Positions 29,645 through 38,095 of a stretch of DNA of 42,642 nucleotides are shown here, one piece after another. The notes below the pieces were generated by a model. The model had not been told where the DNA came from, did no database searches, and saw only the letters and a list, made by a program, of their open reading frames with translations. Position 1 is the stretch's first letter. Each line of letters opens with the position of its first letter. Location: NCBI GenBank assembly GCA_910586125.1, contig CAJUHP010000031.1, forward strand, positions 1 to 42,642. Reading direction: 5' to 3'. Origin of the DNA: an uncultured Lachnospiraceae bacterium. GTDB lineage: Bacteria > Bacillota > Clostridia > Lachnospirales > Lachnospiraceae. The position numbers and the translations under genes were made by a program.

Positions 29645-31108
29645 TCACTGCATCATACTGGTGCTCATGCTGTCTAAAAGCTGTTTTTTCATCTGATACA
29701 GTTCATTGGACAGATCTATATGCGCCCGGTGGGGATTGGTGAGACGCTTGGTCTCATCCCACAGCGTATCCAGTTCCCGGCGGCAGTATGCCTGAATATC
29801 CATGACAGCGGGCGATTCATAGATGCACTGTCCGTTTTGAATGACTAAAACCGGCAGCTTGCGGATGGTGTAGGAGTTCGGCTTCAGGTACGTCTTCTTC
29901 CAGGTATCGACCGGATCAAAGATCATTAACGGTTTGGAGGCGTCGTATTGCTCGTGTTCCAGCGCGATGAGATCCGCGATCATCTTGCCGTTCTCCCTGC
30001 CGTAAATGCGGTAGACGGTTTTGTTGCCGGGGTTGGTGACTTTTTCCGTATTTTCCGACAGCTTAATCTTGGGAATAAAGGCGCCCGTCTGGGGGTCCAT
30101 GACCGCGGCCAGCTTGTAGACGCCGCCGAAGGACGGGCAGTCGCTGGAGGTGATCAGATTGGTGCCGACGCCCCAGGAGTGAATCTCTGCCCCCTGATTC
30201 TTCAGGCTGTTAATCAGGTTCTCATCCAGATCGCTGGAGGCGGCGATGACAGCGTCGGTAAAACCGGCCTCATCGAGCATCCGGCGGGCCTCCTTGGAGA
30301 GATAGGCCAGGTCGCCGCTGTCTAAGCGGATGCCGTAACGGTTCAGGGGAATGCCGGCCGCCCGCATCTCCTCAAATACCTGGATGGCGTGAGGAACGCC
30401 GGATCGCAGCGTATCATACGTATCCACCAGCAGCGTGCAGGCGGTGGGATAGAGCTTGGCATAGGTGCGGAATGCCGTCAGCTCGTCGGGAAAGCTCATG
30501 ATCCAACTGTGGGCGTGGGTACCCAGAACAGGAACCCTGCACAGTTGGCCGGTCAGCACGTTGGATGTGCCGATGCAGCCGCCGATGACGGCGGCTCTGG
30601 CGCCGTAGATGCCGGCGTCCGGTCCCTGGGCGCGGCGCAGGCCGAACTCCATGACCCCGTCTCCCTTGGCGGCGTAGACTACGCGGGAGGCCTTGGTGGC
30701 GATCAGGCTCTGATGATTGATGATGGTCAGAATAGCGGTTTCGATCAACTGGGCTTCCATGATGGGGGCGACTACCTTGATCAGCGGTTCCTTAGGGAAG
30801 ACGACGGTGCCTTCCGGAATGGCATAGATATCGCCGCTGAAGCGGAAGCGGGACAGATACTCGAGAAATTCCTCTCTAAACAGACCGGTACTGCGCAGAT
30901 AGTCGATTTCGTCCGGCCCAAAATGCAGATTTCGGATGTATTCAATCACCTGTTCCAGACCGCAGGCAATCGCATAGCCGCTGCCGCTGGGATTTTTGCG
31001 GTAGAAAGCGTCGAAGACAACGACCTCGTCGGCGCCCTCCAGAAAATAGCCCTGCATCATAGTCAGCTCATACAGGTCAGTCAGTAAGGTCAGATTTCTT
31101 TCGCTCAT
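29645..31108 (-). CDS. pncB: Nicotinate phosphoribosyltransferase
   Basis: The 487-residue enzyme salvages nicotinate to nicotinate mononucleotide for NAD synthesis. Family segments are NLTLLTDLYELTMMQGYF at the N-terminus, FDAFYRKNPSGSGYAIACGLEQ, EFGLRRAQGPDAGIYGARAAVIGG with the catalytic region, HSWIMSFPDELTAF, LLVDTYDTLRSGVP and IRLDSGDLAYLSKEAR. The second ATG (31108) is chosen because AAAGGAG lies seven bases before it; the first ATG at 31114 would be only one base from that site. It has its own consensus promoter. Confidence 0.94.
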   Translation of the reverse strand: MSERNLTLLTDLYELTMMQGYFLEGADEVVVFDAFYRKNPSGSGYAIACGLEQVIEYIRNLHFGPDEIDYLRSTGLFREEFLEYLSRFRFSGDIYAIPEGTVVFPKEPLIKVVAPIMEAQLIETAILTIINHQSLIATKASRVVYAAKGDGVMEFGLRRAQGPDAGIYGARAAVIGGCIGTSNVLTGQLCRVPVLGTHAHSWIMSFPDELTAFRTYAKLYPTACTLLVDTYDTLRSGVPHAIQVFEEMRAAGIPLNRYGIRLDSGDLAYLSKEARRMLDEAGFTDAVIAASSDLDENLINSLKNQGAEIHSWGVGTNLITSSDCPSFGGVYKLAAVMDPQTGAFIPKIKLSENTEKVTNPGNKTVYRIYGRENGKMIADLIALEHEQYDASKPLMIFDPVDTWKKTYLKPNSYTIRKLPVLVIQNGQCIYESPAVMDIQAYCRRELDTLWDETKRLTNPHRAHIDLSNELYQMKKQLLDSMSTSMMQ

Positions 31109-31186
31109 AGTCATACTCCTTTACGGACGGCGGATTGGTAGCGCCTCCGTCTCTGTATACACGGGGGATTGGCGTTGCTTGGAGAT

Positions 31187-31215
31187 ATTATAGCATTAAA
31201 TGCGGCGGGGGTCAA
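31187..31215 (-). promoter_or_regulatory. Promoter of pncB
   Basis: On the minus strand TTGACC (31215-31210) and a perfect TATAAT (31192-31187) are 17 bases apart. No clear NiaR-type site was recognised. Confidence 0.7.
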
Positions 31216-31222
31216 AAGATAT

Positions 31223-31251
31223 TTGCATTGTAATATTTCACAGATTATGAT
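31223..31251 (+). promoter_or_regulatory. Promoter of the leucine-rich-repeat gene
   Basis: TTGCAT (31223-31228) and TATGAT (31246-31251) are 17 bases apart. It is divergent from, and eight bases away from, the pncB promoter, so the two may share a regulator. Confidence 0.55.
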
Positions 31252-31273
31252 AGTATGAGTAGACAAGATAACC

Positions 31274-32662
31274 ATGCAGGAAGTGAACAGAAAGATGAGA
31301 AGAATCGGAAAGGAAAAAAGGAAAAAAGAAAAGAGAAGACAGCCGGACTGGATCCGGCGTACGGTATTTTTGGCGGCGTTTTTACTGGCGGTGCTGCCGG
31401 TGGGATACGGCTGCACAAGTCAGGCTTTGATTGAGATAATCACATCCGAGCAGGAGACAGAAAACGCATCGTTGGAGACACAGGCGAAAGCGATAGAGAC
31501 AGAGACTATGCCGCCGGAGACGACGGAGGAAGAACTGGATTTCTGGGAGACAGAATCGCAGGAGCCAGACCACGTTCATGAATACGGGGACTGGACGGTG
31601 GTAACGGATGCGACGAAATGGCAGCCGGGCAGCAAGGAGAGAGCCTGTGAGACCTGCGGACATACGGAAGTCCGCAGGATTGCGGCCGGTCATCACGACT
31701 ACGATCCGGGGACGGGGATCTGTATGGAGGACGGCTGTCCGGACGGCGACCCGGAAGTTTTTACCGAAGAGTGGTTTGCAAAAGGGATTCTGACCGGACA
31801 CCCTGAGAGCAGGACCGGGGAGGAACTGACCCTGCCTGGCAGCGTGGGGGACGATCTGGTTATGGAGATCGGGATCAGCGCGTTTGAAAACTGTGAAAAC
31901 CTAAAAAAAGTAACCATTTTAAGCGGTCCGGAGAAAATCGGCATGACGGCGTTTTCCGGCTGCACCGGGTTGACCGGGATGCGGGTGCCCAACAGTGTCA
32001 AAGCAATTGACGACGCGGCGTTTGCCAACTGTACCGCCATGACGAGTCTGACATTTGGCCGCGGCGTGGAGACGTTTGGTTACAACAGCTTTTCGGGCTG
32101 CACGTCTCTGGAGAGCATCGCTATACCCGCTTCTGTGGCGGATATCACGGAGGGGGCGTTTGCCAACTGCACCAGTTTGAAGGAGGTCACGATCCGAAAC
32201 GGTTCGACTCACATTGATGAGTGGTGCTTTCTGAACTGTGTCAGTCTGAAAGAGGTAAAGCTGCCGAACAGCATCGTCTACATCGGGTTGGGAGCGTTTT
32301 CCGGCTGTACCGGACTGGAGCGCATCGACCTGGGAAAAGGGCTCAGCGAGCTGCAGGGCGAGGCTTTTGCGGGCTGCACGTCGCTGGCATCCGTTCGGAT
32401 TCCGGCGGGGCCGGAAATCATTCCCTATGGTCTGTTCCGGGGCTGCACGGCACTTTCGGAAGTCATTCTGCCGAAGACGATCACGGAAATCGAATATGAA
32501 GCGTTCTCCGGCTGCAGCCGCCTGAAGGAGATTTCGCTGCCGTCCGGTCTTTCGTATGTGTCTGAAGACGCCTTTGAAAACTGCAGCCGTTTGAAGACGC
32601 TTACTTTTAAAGGAAAAGATTATGATGATGTTCAGGAACTGCTGGAGTCAGGCATGTCCTGA
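31274..32662 (+). CDS. BspA-type leucine-rich-repeat surface protein
   Basis: The 462-residue protein has a basic N-terminus, a hydrophobic helix (TVFLAAFLLAVLPVGYGC, about 30-47) that is either an anchor or an imperfect lipoprotein signal ending at Cys, and a Thr/Glu-rich linker. Next is a module HVHEYGDWTVVTD...ACETCGHTEVRRI of the kind found in clostridial surface proteins. About nine BspA/LRR_5 repeats of ~23 residues follow, such as FSGCTGLTGMRVPNSVKAID and FANCTSLKEVTIRNGSTHID. Such proteins mediate adhesion or envelope interactions. The internal ATG at 31295 has a better placed AGGAAG ribosome binding site and may be the true start. Confidence 0.85.
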   Translation: MQEVNRKMRRIGKEKRKKEKRRQPDWIRRTVFLAAFLLAVLPVGYGCTSQALIEIITSEQETENASLETQAKAIETETMPPETTEEELDFWETESQEPDHVHEYGDWTVVTDATKWQPGSKERACETCGHTEVRRIAAGHHDYDPGTGICMEDGCPDGDPEVFTEEWFAKGILTGHPESRTGEELTLPGSVGDDLVMEIGISAFENCENLKKVTILSGPEKIGMTAFSGCTGLTGMRVPNSVKAIDDAAFANCTAMTSLTFGRGVETFGYNSFSGCTSLESIAIPASVADITEGAFANCTSLKEVTIRNGSTHIDEWCFLNCVSLKEVKLPNSIVYIGLGAFSGCTGLERIDLGKGLSELQGEAFAGCTSLASVRIPAGPEIIPYGLFRGCTALSEVILPKTITEIEYEAFSGCSRLKEISLPSGLSYVSEDAFENCSRLKTLTFKGKDYDDVQELLESGMS

Positions 32663-32732
32663 ATCGTGCGATGGCATAGCTTGATATCATCAAAGGCTCT
32701 GATTGGAGCGAAGATAGGAAAGGGGGGTTCTT

Positions 32733-34619
32733 GTGGCAAGAACATGGAAAAGAAGGGGGCGTTTTGGGCGATCGAACGAATCGGCCCACAGCACCGCTTC
32801 TAATTTATGGTACTGGTTAAAGGAATTATTTCGGTTGTCTCCGGTTTACCCGGTTCTGTATTTTATGGGAATTCCGCTGAGTGTGGGCATTTCCCTTCTG
32901 GGTGTGTATATGCCGTCCGTCCTGGTGAGGGATATTACGGAAGGCCGCAGCGTGGAGACAATGCTTTGGCATCTGGCGTTTCTGGGCGGCGGGATAGTAG
33001 GTTTATATGTGCTGAATTGCTGGCTGGAATGGGCGCGGGTGATAAAGGGCAACCGGCTGCGTTTTAAGAGCCTGGAGCATCTGCATCAGGGAGCGCTGCG
33101 CGCCGGCTACGAGAAAATTGAGAGAGCGGAGTTTCCGACGGAGATGGGGCAGCTTCAGTCACAGCACATGTGGGAAGAAACCTTTACCAAATTGTTTATG
33201 GAAGCGTTTCTGAAGGTGGGAACGGCGGCTGCTGGAATGCTGCTCTATCTGGGAATGCTGTCCGGCCTTTCTCTGTGGATTCTGCTGCCGGTGATAGCCG
33301 GGACGGCGTTTCATTTTAAGGTAGGGGAATACTGTAACAAGAAGGATGCAGAAAACCGCAAGGCGTGCTGGATATTAGACAATAAGACAAGCTATCTGAG
33401 CCGGGCGCTGAGTTCGTATGAGGCTTCCAAGGATGTTCATGTCTATCAGATGTCCGGCTGGCTGCGCAAGCTTTATGACAGAGAACTAAAAGAGAGAATC
33501 CATCGCACGGTCCGTCAGCAGTCTTTTTATTTTCTGCAGGGGACTGCAGGATTTTCTTCCCAGATGGTGTACAGCGCCTGCACCTATCTGTATTTGATCT
33601 GGCTTGTCTGCAAGGGCAGATTGGACGCGGCGGGCGCGATTCTTTATCTCAATATTATCATGGGCTTTGCTTCCTGGTGCGAGTCGATCATCTTCGGGAT
33701 GATGGAACTGCACAAGAAGGCTTTGCAGGTGGATGATGACCGCCAGTTTATGGAAAAGCTTCAGTTGGATTCGGAGGAGGCGGACCGAGAGGAGCTGATT
33801 CTTCCGGCCGGACATATTCCGGAAATCACCTTTGATCATGTGACATTCTGCTATAAAACCAGCAAGGAGCCGGTGATTCGGGATCTGAGCCTGACGTTGC
33901 GTCCCGGAGAGAATATAGCTCTGGTGGGACTAAACGGCGCCGGTAAGACAACATTTATCAAGCTGTTGTGCGGTTTTTATGATCCGAGTGAAGGGCAGAT
34001 CCGTATCGACGGCGTGGACCGATGCCGTTACAGCAGGAGTTCCTGGCTGCGCTGTCTGTCCGGCGTCTTTCAGGACACGGGCCTGTTTCCCATGACGCTT
34101 TTGGAAAATCTGGTGGCCGGAGGGGAGGCGGACAGCGCGCGCCTGAAGGAAAGCCTGCGGATGGCAGATCTGGAAGAGAAAATTGCAGGGCTGCCGAAGG
34201 GGCTTCTGACTATGTACGGCCGCGGCGTCTATGAGGATGCCGTGGAGATGTCCGGCGGGGAAGAACAGCGGATGATGCTGGTGCGCGCTCTGGTCAAGCC
34301 GGCGCCGGTTCTGGTTCTGGACGAGCCGACAGCGGCGTTAGACCCGCTGACGGAGAGCCAGCTATACGAGAGATACCGTGAGCTTTCTCAGGACAAGACC
34401 ACAATCTTTATCTCGCACCGTCTGGCCAGCACCCGTTTCTGCGACCGAATTTTCCTTCTGGAAAACGGTCAGGTGACAGAGGACGGTACACACGAGGAGC
34501 TTTTGCAAAAAGACGGGCGGTATGCTTGGATGTTTCATCTGCAGAGCCGGTATTACCAGAAGCGGGAGGCAGGGATTGCCGCAGGGCTGGACGAGGCAGA
34601 ACAGGAGATGGAAGTATGA
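32733..34619 (+). CDS. ABC exporter half-transporter 1
   Basis: The 628-residue membrane protein fuses six transmembrane helices (about 30-330) with an ATPase domain: Walker A GLNGAGKTT (399-407), signature MSGGEEQRM, Walker B VLVLDEPTAALDP and switch His in ISHRLAST. The signature starts with Met instead of Leu and has Glu for Gln (MSGGE), which may make one ATP site degenerate. The start is GTG after AGGAAAGGGGGG. It overlaps the second half-transporter by four bases (ATGA), so the two probably form a heterodimeric exporter. The substrate is unknown; no peptide or processing gene is adjacent. Confidence 0.92.
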   Translation: MARTWKRRGRFGRSNESAHSTASNLWYWLKELFRLSPVYPVLYFMGIPLSVGISLLGVYMPSVLVRDITEGRSVETMLWHLAFLGGGIVGLYVLNCWLEWARVIKGNRLRFKSLEHLHQGALRAGYEKIERAEFPTEMGQLQSQHMWEETFTKLFMEAFLKVGTAAAGMLLYLGMLSGLSLWILLPVIAGTAFHFKVGEYCNKKDAENRKACWILDNKTSYLSRALSSYEASKDVHVYQMSGWLRKLYDRELKERIHRTVRQQSFYFLQGTAGFSSQMVYSACTYLYLIWLVCKGRLDAAGAILYLNIIMGFASWCESIIFGMMELHKKALQVDDDRQFMEKLQLDSEEADREELILPAGHIPEITFDHVTFCYKTSKEPVIRDLSLTLRPGENIALVGLNGAGKTTFIKLLCGFYDPSEGQIRIDGVDRCRYSRSSWLRCLSGVFQDTGLFPMTLLENLVAGGEADSARLKESLRMADLEEKIAGLPKGLLTMYGRGVYEDAVEMSGGEEQRMMLVRALVKPAPVLVLDEPTAALDPLTESQLYERYRELSQDKTTIFISHRLASTRFCDRIFLLENGQVTEDGTHEELLQKDGRYAWMFHLQSRYYQKREAGIAAGLDEAEQEMEV

Positions 34620-36457
34620 AATCTACATATAGAAAAAATTTGTGGCGTGCGCTGAAGCGTTTGGTATCGGATTCGCCGGGAATTTTACCGCTGGCGGTTT
34701 TGCTGGCGGCTGTCGAGGCGGCATATCCTTATATTGAGATTCTTTTGTCCGCAGAAATTCTGAACGAGCTGGCATCCCCAGACAGGAACCGGGACCATCT
34801 GATCTTTCTCGCGTTATTGCTGCCGGGGCTGAGCTGTCTGGGAAGAATGGCAAATGCGTTCTGCGGACAGTTGCTGGACGTTTTGCAGTATGTGGAGATG
34901 AAGCGTCTGGAGGGCAGCGTGGCGGAGAAAGCGTGGCGGATGGACTACAGCATGGCTTCGGACCCTGTCAATAACGAGCGGCGCAGAAAGCTGATGCGGT
35001 GGCATTACAGCCGCGGCGTGCTGGCTTTGGCGGGACAGACCAGAAATTTTCTGCGGGCCTGTTTTACCATCGGGATATCGGCAGTGCTGGTGGTGCAGAT
35101 GTTTGCCGCCCGCGCGACGGGAGAGAGCCGGCTTTCCGCACTTTTAAATCACTGGCTGGCCGGCGGCGTGTTTCTGGTTCTTTTTGCGGTTCCGGTAATC
35201 TATCGGATCTGCGGAGCGGCAAAAATGCACCAGATTTTTTATCAGTTGGATGAAAAGGCGCAAAAGCCGGAGAATGAGTTTTGGGCTCTGACAGAAAAAT
35301 GTACGATGCAGTATCAGAAAGGCAAGGATATTCGCCTGTTTCACATGCAGGATTCTGTGCTGAAGAGAATTCGGGAGACCGGCGGCAAAATTGCAGATAT
35401 ATATGAAACCGGTTTTCGCAAAAACCAGAGACTGGAGACGGGCGGAACCTTTTTGACCTGGATGTTTAACCTGTTTGTCTATCTGTTTGTAGGATTGAAG
35501 GCGATCTGCGGCGCGTTTGGCGTGGGCAGCATTCTGCGCTATACCGGAACGGTCAATCAGTTGGGAAATGGAATGACGCTCCTGTTTGACACAATTCGGG
35601 ATTTTGTGCAGAATCTGCAGTATGTAGATGAATTTTTCACATATCAGGACATGCCGAACCGCACGGCGGAGGGAAAGCTGCCGGTGACGCAGGCGATTCG
35701 AGACGACTATGTCTTTACGTTTCGCGACGTTACCTTTACCTATCCCGGCGCCGCGGCTCCCAGCCTGATCCGGCTCAACTGCACGTTCAAAAAGGGGGAG
35801 AAACTGGCGGTGGTGGGGCGCAACGGCTCCGGCAAGACGACTTTTATCAAGCTGCTCTGTCGCCTTTACGATCCGCAGGAGGGAGAGATACTGTTAAATG
35901 GAGTGGATATCAAACAGTATAAATATGAGGAATATCTGGAATTCTTCTCCAGTGTTTTCCAGGATTATATGATCTTTGCGTTCCGGCTGGGCGAAAATGT
36001 GGCATCAGAGAGCGATTACGACGAGGAGAAGGTGACGCAGGCATTGCGCGACGCCGGATTCGGTGAACGGCTGGACAGTCTGGAAAAGGGACTGGATACG
36101 CAGCTATTTCAGTTTTTCTCCGAGGACGGCGTGGAGCTCTCCGGCGGGGAATCCCAGAAGGTGGCAATTGCCCGCTGTCTGTATAAGGACGCTCCCTATG
36201 TGATTCTGGACGAGCCGACAGCGGCCCTGGACCCGGTGGCCGAGGCGGATATTTATCAGCGGATGAATCAATTTACCCGCGATAAAGGAGCTATCTACAT
36301 TTCGCACCGTCTGTCAAGCTGCCATTTCTGCGACCGGATTCTGGTGTTTGAGAAAGGCAGAATTGTGGAGCAGGGAACACATGACGCGCTGCTGCAGGCG
36401 GAGGGGCAATATCAGAAGCTTTGGCATGCACAGGCGCAGTATTATGCGGAGGAGTAA
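34616..36457 (+). CDS. ABC exporter half-transporter 2
   Basis: The 613-residue partner has six membrane helices and an ATPase domain with Walker A GRNGSGKTT (401-409), signature ELSGGESQKV, Walker B VILDEPTAALDP and switch His in ISHRLSSC. The start at 34616 overlaps the stop of the preceding gene, with AGGAGATGG upstream. The frame is open back to 34526 but that part duplicates the end of the previous gene. Heterodimeric exporters of this type carry drugs, lipids or small peptides; nothing here decides which. Confidence 0.93.
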   Translation: MKSTYRKNLWRALKRLVSDSPGILPLAVLLAAVEAAYPYIEILLSAEILNELASPDRNRDHLIFLALLLPGLSCLGRMANAFCGQLLDVLQYVEMKRLEGSVAEKAWRMDYSMASDPVNNERRRKLMRWHYSRGVLALAGQTRNFLRACFTIGISAVLVVQMFAARATGESRLSALLNHWLAGGVFLVLFAVPVIYRICGAAKMHQIFYQLDEKAQKPENEFWALTEKCTMQYQKGKDIRLFHMQDSVLKRIRETGGKIADIYETGFRKNQRLETGGTFLTWMFNLFVYLFVGLKAICGAFGVGSILRYTGTVNQLGNGMTLLFDTIRDFVQNLQYVDEFFTYQDMPNRTAEGKLPVTQAIRDDYVFTFRDVTFTYPGAAAPSLIRLNCTFKKGEKLAVVGRNGSGKTTFIKLLCRLYDPQEGEILLNGVDIKQYKYEEYLEFFSSVFQDYMIFAFRLGENVASESDYDEEKVTQALRDAGFGERLDSLEKGLDTQLFQFFSEDGVELSGGESQKVAIARCLYKDAPYVILDEPTAALDPVAEADIYQRMNQFTRDKGAIYISHRLSSCHFCDRILVFEKGRIVEQGTHDALLQAEGQYQKLWHAQAQYYAEE

Positions 36458-36500
36458 GAGAAAAAACAGTGCGCCGTAGGCGCATGCAGATTTAGAGAGG

Positions 36501-36531
36501 GCGGGCCCTGGCAGCAGGGCCTGCTTTTTTT
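36501..36531 (+). terminator. Terminator of the ABC exporter operon
   Basis: GCGGGCCCTG-GCAG-CAGGGCCTGC (one G-U pair) is followed by seven to eight T residues. Confidence 0.85.
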
Positions 36532-36619
36532 AATGATTTTTAAGAGGCTTTGCATTTTGATTTTGATCTTTGCCAAATGAAACGGCGCTCCTTTTTCTCT
36601 CTATTTTTTAAATTACCTC

Positions 36620-36650
36620 TTGACTGTACAGTTACTGTACGGATTATCAT
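36620..36650 (+). promoter_or_regulatory. MerR-type promoter with 19-base spacer and palindromic operator
   Basis: TTGACT (36620-36625) and TATCAT (36645-36650) are 19 bases apart. The spacer contains the perfect palindrome GTACAGT-T-ACTGTAC (36626-36640). Overlong spacers filled by a dyad are the hallmark of promoters untwisted by MerR-family activators. No MerR gene is in the window. Confidence 0.6.
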
Positions 36651-36691
36651 AAGGTATATAGCAGAAAAACAGAAGGATAAGGAGAAAAATA

Positions 36692-38023
36692 ATGGATCAT
36701 CAAAATGCTTACAGCAAACCGGTTACACTGGGGAACATTCTCAAATTTGCGATTCCTACCATAGCCATGTCGGTTTTTATGTCTTTTTACACGATGGTTG
36801 ACGGACTGTTTGTGTCCAATCTGATTGGCACAAACGCGCTGTCGGCCATCAATCTGACGGCACCCGTGATTCAACTGGTGACTGCCGTCTCCACCATGCT
36901 GGCCACCGGCGGCAGCGCAGTCATTATGAAAAAGATGGGGGAGCATAAGCCCAAAGAGGCCAGGGAAGATTTCACATTTCTGATTCTGGTCAACGTGGTG
37001 GTTGGCCTGGTGATGAGCATACTTGGATACTCTGTCATGGGCAGCATTTTCGGGAGCATGGAGCTGTCCGCAGAGGTGGCAAACTACTGCAGCGCGTATC
37101 TCGGTCGCTATCTGCTGTTTACCATTCCCATTCTGCTGATGAACAACTTTACCCTCTATATGATCGCCTCCGAGAAAGCAACTCTTTCCCTGATCTGTTC
37201 CGTAACAGGCGGCGTACTGAACATGATACTGGATTATGTTTTTATCGCTGTTCTTGACTTGGGAATCGGCGGAGCGGCGATTGCCACTGGTCTGGGTTAT
37301 TCTGTCACAGCCATAGCCGGCCTGTTTGTATTTGGCAGCAAGAAAAACCTGCTCCATTTTACAAGGCCCACGTTTCGCTTCCAAGTGATAGCCAGCGCGG
37401 CGGCAAACGGCTGCTCTGAAATGGCAACCGCCCTGGTAACAGGCATTATTACCATGATGTTCAACTGGACGATGCTGCATTATGTCGGGGAAAACGGCGT
37501 TGCCGCTGTGACTATTATCATGTATGTCCTCATGTTTGCCAGCTCCCTTTACACCGGGTATTCCTATGGTGTTGCGCCGATGATTAGTTATTACTATGGA
37601 GAGAAAAATCATGAGAAGCTGAAAAAGCTGGTATCTGTCAGTCTAAAAGTGATTGCCGTTATTTCCCTTGCAACGGTGGCCGCCTCCTTTGCCGCGACAA
37701 GGACCTTGGTGTCTGTATTTGCCCGTCCGGATAATCCGGTCTATGATCTGGCGGTAACGGGAAACCGCATATGTACGCTTGCGCTGTTCTTTATCGGTTT
37801 CAATATCTTTGCCAGCGGAATGTTTACGGCTCTCTCCAACGGTATGATTTCGGCAGTCCTTGCCTTTTCTCGTTCCTTTGTGTTCATGCTGATTACCATG
37901 CTGATTCTTCCCGCTCTGCTGGGTGTCAACGGTATCTGGCTGGCTACGCCTGCTGCGGAACTGATGGCTTTGTCATTGTCGGCATTTATGTTTTTGAAAT
38001 ATCGGAGACGGTATCGATATTAG
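36692..38023 (+). CDS. MATE family efflux pump
   Basis: The 443-residue protein has twelve hydrophobic segments of the MATE family, which exports drugs or cations in exchange for Na+ or H+. Typical segments are LGNILKFAIPTIAMSVFMSFYTMVDGLFVSNLIG at the N-terminus, the repeat around TGGVLNMILDYVFI and GIGGAAIATGLGYS, and FALSNGMISAVLAFSRS-like sequence in the second half. AAGGAGAAAAA precedes the ATG. It stands alone behind a MerR-type promoter, suggesting induction by a hydrophobic or cationic compound. Confidence 0.92.
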   Translation: MDHQNAYSKPVTLGNILKFAIPTIAMSVFMSFYTMVDGLFVSNLIGTNALSAINLTAPVIQLVTAVSTMLATGGSAVIMKKMGEHKPKEAREDFTFLILVNVVVGLVMSILGYSVMGSIFGSMELSAEVANYCSAYLGRYLLFTIPILLMNNFTLYMIASEKATLSLICSVTGGVLNMILDYVFIAVLDLGIGGAAIATGLGYSVTAIAGLFVFGSKKNLLHFTRPTFRFQVIASAAANGCSEMATALVTGIITMMFNWTMLHYVGENGVAAVTIIMYVLMFASSLYTGYSYGVAPMISYYYGEKNHEKLKKLVSVSLKVIAVISLATVAASFAATRTLVSVFARPDNPVYDLAVTGNRICTLALFFIGFNIFASGMFTALSNGMISAVLAFSRSFVFMLITMLILPALLGVNGIWLATPAAELMALSLSAFMFLKYRRRYRY

Positions 38024-38095
38024 AAGGTGTTTTTTGCAGCATAGAAAAATGATTTTTGATTCTGAAAAAGAAATGCAAAATGAGGAGGGCAAATT

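Noticed and set aside
36647..37612. 321-codon minus-strand open frame rich in His and Gln
   Set aside because: Antisense shadow of the MATE gene; the composition reflects codon complement.
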